A stretch of DNA of 64,000 bases from Syngnathus acus (taxonomy: Eukaryota; Chordata; Actinopteri; Syngnathiformes; Syngnathidae): positions 15,389,456 through 15,453,455 of the forward strand of contig NC_051095.1 of the NCBI RefSeq assembly GCF_901709675.1, given 5' to 3'. The notes beneath the pieces were generated by a model. It had not been told where the DNA came from and searched no databases. It saw only the letters and a list, made by a program, of their open reading frames with translations. Made by a program: the position numbers and the translations under genes. Of the stretch, positions 37,961-64,000 are shown piece after piece (the first letter of the stretch is position 1; each line of letters opens with the position of its first letter).

Positions 37961-38565
37961 TTCCCAGTGAGGGTTGGACTCCGCCGAGGCTGCCCTTTGT
38001 CACTGAATCTGCTCATAACTTTTATGGACAGAATTTCTAGGCGCAGCTGAGGTGTTGAGGGTGTCCAGTTTGGGGACCTCAGCATTGCATCTCTGCTTTT
38101 TGCAGACGATGTGGTGCTGTTGGCTTCTTCAAGCCGTGATCAGCACCTCCAAATCTGAGTCCATGGTCCTCAGTCGGAAAAGGGTGGAATGGCAGGGTGT
38201 CCGGGCTCTCCCTTAGAGATAGGGTGAGAAGCTCGGTCATCCGGGAGAGACTCGCAGTAGAGCTGCTACTCCAAGTTGAGAGGAGCCAGATGAGGTGGCT
38301 CGGGCATTTCACCAGGCTGCCTCCTGGACGCCTCCCTGGGGAGGTGTTCTGGGCATGTCCCACCGGCAGGAGACCCCGCGGACGACCCAGGACGCGCTGG
38401 AGAGACTATGTCTCTCAGCTGGCCTGGGAACGCCTTGGGATCCCCCGGGATGAGCTGGACGAAGTGGCTGGGGAGAGGGAAGTCTGGGAGTCCCTCCTAA
38501 AGCTGCTGCCTCCGCGACCTGACCCCGGATAAGCGGAAGAAGATGGATGGATGGATGTTTTGCTA
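37961..38565 (+). mobile_element. LINE (non-LTR retrotransposon) 3' remnant
   Basis: The first part encodes pieces of reverse transcriptase, including LLFADDVVLL-like sequence (the catalytic [FY]xDD box) around 38090-38120. After an internal deletion it continues from about 38197 to 38532 as an open frame with WLGHFTRLPPGRLPGEVF and RGRPRTRWRDYVSQLAWERL, the conserved C-terminal part of a LINE family abundant in teleosts. It ends with GGATAAGCGGAAGAAGATGG and a short (ATGG)n tail. The copy is 5'-truncated and internally deleted, so inactive. I do not name the clade. Confidence 0.85.
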
Positions 38566-40498
38566 TTTACAAGGCATGTATTTGTGCTTCGCTGTATCCC
38601 GCATCAGAAATGACGTTAATTCATCCAAACTGTGACACAAACAATTGCCACTGGCAATGTGTATGTCCGAGCCGGCGGTGGCTTTTGAAGTGGATTTTCG
38701 TGTTTGTCGCGTACTCACAAACCTCCTCTAAATTCGCTCCATCGTCTTGCTCTTCCGCACTTTGCTTACGACGGGTAATAGTTTGCTCGAAACTCCTCAA
38801 CGACTCTCCATCGTTCTTCCATTTGGGCTGGGCTTACATCACCTCTTTAAGAGCCAGCAAGAGCAACTCTGCTATCCAGTGGTCATAGTTAACCACTCAG
38901 TCTATAGGCTCTCATCCGCCCATTCATAAAATAAAAAGAAGTTGACAACAATATTCGTCAACGGGATATTACGTCATTACTCTCGACGACGAGTTTCCTC
39001 GTCGCTGGGAAGTAAAGACTTAAGAAAAGAATATTTTATTTTATGTTGCATGTTTGATTTTATGTACAGCACTTCAGCTTTGTTTCTTCTTTCTGTGGCT
39101 TTGATCTGTCGATCTGGATGTTGTCTTCCTTGATATTACACAGCCCCAGTTGTATGTGACACCTCCTCAATAGAGCTTTGTGAATAAAGCTTTGTGACAC
39201 ACAGATGATTATCTGAGAGTACCTGTCATTTACAAAGGATTTTAGTGGATAACAAAGTCACATTGCAAACATCATACTGTGCTGTCTTTAAGCCTTTAAG
39301 CCTGCAGAGGAATGCAGTGGCTGCTTTGTCTTTCCCGGATCTCACTCACGCAAACCTCCAAATTTTCATATGAAGACCAGCAGTGTAATTGTAGATGGAG
39401 AAACGTATTGGCAGCATAAAGCCAAGTATGTAGATGTCACTCAGATTCTATCATTCAGCTACAGTGACAAATGTTGCCATAGTTAATGATCCCTCAGTTA
39501 GACTTTAAAATGGAAAATCCAGAAGGAGTAGCAGTTATCAATGTGATAAGGCACACAAACTTAACTCCATGATGATAAACTATATCTTTTATTTTACTGG
39601 AACTGCTTTTTTATGTGGTTAAGGAACATATTTAAGCATTATGTCTGCACAGTGGTTTGTAAATTCGAAAGTGATGTTGACTCGCTCTTATCAAATTGGT
39701 TGCCATAATAATGCGGTTTCATCTCTGGACCCATTTCGGTGCGACTATTAACATGTTGGATTTATAAATCATTCTTCAATAAGACATGCACTATGGGCAC
39801 GCATATTCCAGAGTCCAGTTAATAGTCAGGGATGATAAGGCAGCAATCTCGATAAAACAGGAGAGGCAAAATGGACTCATTCAGATAAGGAAACAAACAT
39901 CAAATTTCTTGTTAAAATCCAGTAGCTTGCTTAAATAAATGACATTCAGTCATTCTTAATTCATCTGTTTAGTTTAGTATTAATAGTGTAAAAATGTGGG
40001 AGGTACTTTCGTTCCACTCATTAAATCTCCTGTCACGTTGATGGAAGATTGTTAACTCCCACTGGATGCAAGCACCTTAAAAAACAAAAGTGCTGACATA
40101 TTTGTTATTTTATTCTTCATCAGAGCAGAGCGACTCCTTGCTGGGGAAGTATGTTGAACAACTCTCACGTTTGCAATTTCATTTTAAAAAAAAAAATCCC
40201 AAACAATTGTAACATACAGTTTACATTAGCGTTTTAAAAACACTAAATCAAGGATTTCAAACATCACACAGACTTGCATTAGCTCATTCCAGTGAGTTTT
40301 TGGAGGCGCCAGTAGGAACCCAATGTGATGTATGGTGAGTGCTGTGTTCTTGCTGGTTCAGCATGTATCACTTGTATAGTTTGACAGGTTTCTGGTGAAC
40401 GTGTGTGGCCCAACAAAACTGCATAACCCAAAGAAAAAGATGTCTATTACACCACCTAAGGCCTATTTAGAAGGTATTTTGAAGGTCTTTATCTAATT

Positions 40499-40625
40499 CA
40501 GTGGTCTCAAACTTGTGGACCATGGGCCAATTGCGGCCTGCGGGATGATAGTTTGTGGCCCTCTCCGTCATGTGAAAGTGTTAGTGTGGCCCACGATTTT
40601 GATATGGTTGTGTGCGGTGCCAATT
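40499..40625. repeat. hAT-like repeat fragment
   Basis: CAGTGGTCTCAAACTTGTGG followed by GGGCCAATTGCGGCCTGCGG resembles the GTCAAACT...GGCCCG type of repeat seen at 13797 and 20520. Only one end is clear. Confidence 0.45.
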
Positions 40626-41364
40626 CGAATGTGTCTTTTTGGGAGCACATACGTACTTGTGTGAAAAGTTCTTCTCTACCTTGAACTTTAATAAGTCCAA
40701 GTACAGGTCCAGACTTACCGATGAGCATCTTCAAACCCTACTGAGGGTCGCAACTGCTTCTTCCCTCACGCCAAATGTGGCTCAGCTTTCCCTGCCAGGT
40801 CTCTAGTAGCAAGAAGTAGGCAAAAGCCGTGTTCAGAATAATGTTCCTTCCTTCCGCTGGTTTTCTATAAACAAACGATTGTGCATAAAATAATAAATGG
40901 GACAAACAAAAATCCTTTGAATTGATCCCTATCACGACGTAGACAATCATTTCATCCTCTGTGTATTCAGTTTTTGAAAAGCGTTTCGCCATATTTCAAA
41001 ACAAAAAGGAAAGGGAATCGTGAATAAATTAGTACAATTTAATGGAACGTGGTAGTAGTAGTAGTAGTGAGATTAGTTCAATAGTTCAAATTGATATCTA
41101 ATATCCCATGACTTCTGTGCTGTCTGTCTATACAAGTAGGCCTGTGTGTCCCGTGATGTGACATATGTGGATTCGAGAGGACAAGGGAGGCGTCAACGGG
41201 GGTGGGAACCGTTCCCTGCTTCTCCAGGAAACACCGTTTAAATGCTCACTGCCAGCGTTCCGTGCACACTCAACCGAGAGAAGCATCACCATCCTCACTC
41301 CCACTGAGAATAAAGCTCCATTATTATTTTTATACTTGCAAGCCGAACTTTCAAAACTCGAGCC

Positions 41365-54124
<12,760 letters not shown>

Positions 54125-55379
54125 ATTCACGTCACAAAGCCCAGGAGAGCAGCAAGGACGTTCATAGCGCAAATGTGCAATTGAAATTTCTGAATGTTTT
54201 GAAAGCTTTGTGGGTATTGTGTTTCTGCATATAAAATGTGTGTGCGAGGGAGAAGAGTGAACGAGACAAATGAAAAGGACAAGAAACATTTTCTTGCTTT
54301 AATATTTTTCTTAATTCAAGCAAATGTGAAGTTTGATCAATACACTGATGAGGGGGCACCAGTCCAATGCTGTTAAGGTCTTGCCTGGATCGCAACCTAC
54401 CGTGCCTTTTTCTTATCACTAGATGAGCCAACACTTTCAAGAGGCTTAAAATGACATTAAATGCCTTATAGAAGAAATTACAGCAGTGCAATATGGGGGG
54501 GACTAAATGTGCATTATGAATGTACGCAGTTGTGACAGAATTTTTTTTTTTAACATTGCTTGCTTAGCCTACATCCAATGAAATTGAATAGTTACAGAAC
54601 TTAATTCCAAAGAGCTGTACATGAATGTTGTTAGTGTACCTTCTGTTTATTTTTTTGCAGGGACTACCTAAAAGGAAAGTGATTTGACTTTTGTGTCATA
54701 TTGTGCTTCATGTTTGTTTTAAAAAATTTTGTTGCTGGTTTTTAACAGAAAATGATTTTTTTAATGATTTTATTTTATGATATGCTATGATTGGAGCATG
54801 TTTGAATTGTAATTGCAACACACTCAGTTCATTCCACTAAATGCATCATTATCATTGTAGGATGTCGTGCAGTAGAAAAACGGATCAATATGCCATTACT
54901 TTTATCAAAGTGTTTATTTTTCAACCATTGATCTGTTTGAATGGGTTCATAACAAATTAAGATATTCTATATTTATCTGATTTATATTTTATAAACATAA
55001 AAACGTTTGATTTGTATTTGGCACAGATTTTTTTTTACTGTGTTCTATCAATCAGTACCTGGATAAAGTATTCTGCAAAAATGTGCACTTCATTTCTCTA
55101 AATATTCTTCAAATTTGAAGTTGTCTATCCAGGTGTCTATCTCGCTCCTCTCCTTTCACCCTTTCGCCCTCTGTCCATTGTCTGTCTGCTCAGTTTTGTT
55201 ACAGTGTGGTACTTCGACCGTATGCAGAGACCCCCCCCGATTTCAAAGGATAGTCGAAACAATACATTGGGGCCAGTGTGATTGATAGCGTTTATAAAGA
55301 AGGTAATCAAATATAAAAGTCTTTCAACCAATCAAGTTCCTTGGAGGTGACGCCATCGTGCGTGATGCCGTCATACGCA
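54125..55379. other. gfpt2 3'UTR and intergenic sequence
   Basis: A+T-rich sequence after the gfpt2 stop; the exact poly(A) site is not clear. I see no gene or recognisable element before the CpG-rich region of mapk9. Confidence 0.55.
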
Positions 55380-55700
55380 GCTCTTGACCGCCTGCTGTGA
55401 CGTCGCCGCCTCCGCACTCGGCGCCGCCACTAGGATTCGGCTCGGAGCTGCTGCAAGCTCCCCGTTGTGACAGTCCTAAGTGGCTTTTCGTACAAACTTT
55501 TTCTTCGACTCTTGGACGTGTCGGAAGGAGCGAGAGGGCGCTTTCGCTGTTTTGTCCATGCCCGGGAGTGTCCTGGGAAGGAGAAGAAGGTAAGCGTTCG
55601 CCGGCGCTTCCGCCCCCTCAGTGAGGCGCAGTGAACCCGCCGGCTTTCGCTTCAGCTCCACTGTCCACGACTACCGCATTGCTCCCTAACGCTTGACAGC
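55380..55700 (+). promoter_or_regulatory. mapk9: CpG-rich promoter and 5'UTR exon of mapk9
   Basis: The region is markedly richer in G+C and CpG than its surroundings (GACGTCGCCGCCTCCGCACT near 55400). A probable untranslated exon ends at 55589 in GAAGAAG before the donor GTAAGC. It would splice over 2.9 kb to the acceptor at 58522, 31 bases before the mapk9 ATG. The start site is not fixed. The intron between (55590-58522) holds nothing recognisable beyond A+T-rich sequence. Confidence 0.6.
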
Positions 55701-58541
55701 AACATTAATTTACACAGATAAACTTTGGTAAAAGGTGCTTATTGCACAGACAGTGTGGCATTTCTCGCTTTTGTGCGGGGCGATTTACGGCCGTGCTAAG
55801 CCACCCTCAAGGCCAGCTGTGCTGCGGCGGTGTGTCATCCACGCGTGACTTCACACTCCGTGTATGCTTGCCTGTGTGTGTATTTTGGAGCAGACATGCG
55901 GCGTTTGGGGATTATAATCAGACAGGTATATCCACCCAGTCATGTCACATGAGAGTCCAAAAAGCCCCCCCTCCTTCCACACTCTCCCCCACCCTCTTGG
56001 ATCAGTAGTCAACTGATGCTGTGGATCATTTCCACATTAATTTGGAGGCAAGTTTGAACCCGTCATGCCATCTGAATGTTGGGTGCATTTATACATTAGC
56101 AGCAACACACGCACACACAGACGCACATACAAACATTGTGTTAAGTCATCTTCACTAAGCATTATTTTAAAGAGCATCCCTGGTGCAGCATCATCAGTCT
56201 TCCCCTCGCATGAGTGTGAGATGTTGAGTCTTCAGGCTACGCTAATCCGATCACCCACTCAGCTCACTGACTCCCATCCCGCTCCCAAATTTGACCTGTG
56301 GTCTTGTTAGACCCCCAAGGCTTGGACTCGGGAGTGGACAGCAGTCATGAAGAGTAGAGCATGGTCTTGTGAAGGTCACTGTGCATCATATCATTGCCCT
56401 CATAACCAAATCATATGCTTATATAACGGTGAATTTTCAGTACAATCTATTTTAGATGTTGGTCTTTTTGAAAGGCAAATAAATAAAAATTGTGTTCAGT
56501 GTTTGCATAGAAAACGTCAATCACTATGTATTTTTTTTCTTCATATTGTTGGTCCACATTTCACCTACTTGTTGTTGAATGTAGAAACAAGAGAGGATTA
56601 AAAAATGAAATGCCATTGTCCCTAATTGAGACATAAACTATGCTTTGTGGATAATGGTCATTTGTGACTCACGGTATGAACAAAAATTTGCAGTGTGAGG
56701 AGCTTCAATAGGAGTTCAAGGGGTTCAAGCTCAAACATTCATCCGACTGATGATGATAGCATGCCATGATTAATGAAACTCAAGGTGCATGTTATTATAT
56801 CTGCAAAGGCACAACCTCTGATGCAGGGTTTTTATGTCACAGGATTGTCAATGTTACCATATATTTATTTATTTATTCCTCAGTCAGTTTATTTATTTCT
56901 TTACTTACTTATTTATGTAGCACCTGTATGGACATTTTTGCGGGTTGTTTCATGATAGTACACCATAACCTGTTTGATACTAGCAGTTATTTGGATTATT
57001 ATGCTGCCATTTGTGCATAAATGATTAAATTGCCAATTTTATTAGAAATGTAATCAAATATTCTACCCCTCAATATATATATATATTTTTATTGTTATAA
57101 TTCCTTATCAGTTTGCCTAAATCTGTATTGTGACAGCAGATGGAGGACTGTACACGTCCTACTGCAGCAGAAAGGCCTTTGGGGTATTGTTTGCTTCATC
57201 ACTGTGGTCTTTTTGCTCAATGCGTCTTTACCTATTCACCAGGCATTTTCTAAAGGCTTCACACAATCAGAATTTTGGATCAGCAAGTTAAAAAAAAAAA
57301 ATCATCAGAACACTGATTGATCTATCCAGTCTATTTAAACAAATTGTTTATTTACTCTACAGTTGACTTGCACTGTTTGCAGGAGATTGGGACCAGCTTG
57401 GTCCATGAATAACCAAATTTTGTGGATCATTGAAAAATCATTGGGGAAAATATTAATAACAAACTGTAGAAATTACCCACAATGTGCTGATAAACAGTCC
57501 AAAAATCTCCACCAAAAAAGTGTAAAATAATTGTTTAAAAATATAATTCTGGAAGACCTTTACGAGTCGCATTGTAAAACAACAGTTTTATTTGTGTATT
57601 CTTAAGGTCACTATATGTTGCCAAATAGTTTACAGCAATCCTTGTGTGTGACCTTGTTATGGCCCCGCTGTGTTGGTGTAATCTGAGCATTTGGAGGAAA
57701 CGGGCATTTGATTGTGGTTCTGCTTTTTTGTTGTGTTGAATGAGGAAGAACCCCATAGCCACAAAAGTGCTTTCTTTTTCTTTCTAAGTGGAGATATTTT
57801 TTCATTGAATCTGGACAAATTCTGGGAATAATGAGGACCAATGAAAGTTAGGACCATCAAATGTTGGAAAAAGCCCAAAAGCAGCTCTCATCTCGTGTTT
57901 AGTTAAGCGAGCCAGCTGGCCAAGAAAAATCCACAGAGGCAGGAGAGGGAGTAAACAGATGAGGATATTTTTCTCCCCTTTCCCCGAGTTATGGTGTAAA
58001 AGGAGAGCAGCACTAAACCTCCAACAGCTGATGGCATTTTGTTTTTGCATGCATGCAAAAACAAATGCATGTCTTTATAAAACAACAATCAAAGGGGAAA
58101 ATAATGTGGAATAAGATGAAATATTTAAGTGTTAAATAAAAGAATTCTCAGTGTTTGATATGCATACCGCTTTCCCACACTCATACACGCTCCATGTGTT
58201 TGTTTACTTAGCATTAATGTGTTAGATCAGGCTGTAGAGATGCTCGTCCGGGAGTCTTTGGGACTCCCAAGCTGTCAGATGCCTCTGTTCTCCTCCAAAA
58301 GAACTTCTCCCTGTTATCTAAAGCCTGGTGTCACCTTTGCCAAAATAAAGTAATTGTCGTCATTTGGTGGCTTCCACACTGCTGGAAAGACATTCTACAA
58401 ATCTAGGGTCCCACTAATGTGCTAATCACAATTCTCTTCCTATTAATTCAAACTCTTCATACGTATCAAGCAATACATTATATCATTTATGTGACCTTAC
58501 TGGATGTGTCGTTTCTCCACAGACATTGCTGGTTCCCTTGA

Positions 58542-63780
<5,239 letters not shown>

Positions 63781-64000
63781 ATGCAACTGGTCTTCCTCCC
63801 TTTACCCCGCCGTCCTCACAATCTTAGGATCCGTTCACATCCAAATGACATTTATTTTGTCATTCAAATTGATGCTCTTATTTATCCTCCTAATTTCCGA
63901 AACCTGTTTTCGGCTGCTGCTTAGAGATCAAAATGTTGTGCTATGCGACTCGTTACCTTTCTACCTTGGTGGATGATGCATGCATTGATTTACCAGGAGC
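63781..64000 (+). other. mapk9 3'UTR start
   Basis: Sequence after the mapk9 TGA. No poly(A) signal is seen before the window ends. Confidence 0.6.

Larger units (their letters stand above)
31927..41364. other. KIAA1191 3'UTR and 8.6-kb gene-poor intergenic region
   Basis: After about 750 bases of KIAA1191 3'UTR, the stretch holds transposon remnants listed separately: SINE (33510), MITE (35216), Tc1-like (36945), LINE (37961) and a hAT-like repeat (40499). I found no supported gene. One unassigned open frame lies at 37634-37822. The part from 38,570 to 40,490 and the stretches between elements show nothing recognisable. Confidence 0.55.

Noticed and set aside
38197-38532. 111-codon frame as a host gene
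   Set aside because: Its sequence is the conserved C-terminal part of a fish LINE, and it ends in the element's (ATGG)n tail.

Overview
The window looks like teleost fish nuclear DNA. It has multi-exon vertebrate genes with GT-AG introns, long A+T-rich introns, many microsatellites, and several kinds of short transposable element typical of fish genomes. All protein-coding genes I can support lie on the + strand. I placed exons by matching conserved protein segments to splice sites and checking that reading phases join. Each full model has a length divisible by three.

Layout. (1) 1-13,303: the 3' half of adamts2 (procollagen N-proteinase), from the disintegrin/Cys-rich region to the stop. 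Its last exon is very large and carries a Thr/Lys/Pro-rich tail of about 700 residues. (2) 13,304-16,880: intergenic, with a hAT-like element, (TA)n tracts and a short inverted-repeat element. (3) 16,880-19,290: a DEPP1 homologue, with one 5'UTR exon and one coding exon. (4) 22,694-23,431: a small CXC chemokine gene of 88 aa without an ELR motif, just downstream of a long GATA/GACA repeat and followed by a higher-order ATGT repeat. (5) 25,939-32,700: KIAA1191 (p33MONOX), seven coding exons, 331 aa. (6) 31,927-41,364: a gene-poor stretch with Tc1-like, LINE and SINE remnants. (7) 41,365-54,124: gfpt2, 19 coding exons, 683 aa. (8) 55,380-63,780: mapk9 (JNK2), with a CpG-rich promoter and 5'UTR exon followed by 11 coding exons, 421 aa; the window ends in its 3'UTR.

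Synteny. adamts2, KIAA1191, gfpt2 and mapk9 have human counterparts on 5q35. DEPP1, and a CXC chemokine beside it (CXCL12), lie on human 10q11, close to the mapk9 paralogue MAPK8. The block therefore mixes two regions that are probably related by ancient genome duplication. The genes do not form a single pathway. They cover collagen maturation (adamts2), stress and FOXO response (DEPP1), leukocyte signalling (chemokine), hexosamine synthesis (gfpt2) and stress kinase signalling (mapk9).

I saw no prokaryotic, viral, CRISPR or RNA-gene features. The most notable points are the expanded ADAMTS2 tail, a possible short ADAMTS2 isoform made by intronic polyadenylation, changed O-fucosylation motifs in its TSR domains, a divergent GFPT2 linker lacking the mammalian kinase site, and near-identical or composite copies of a short inverted-repeat element family.
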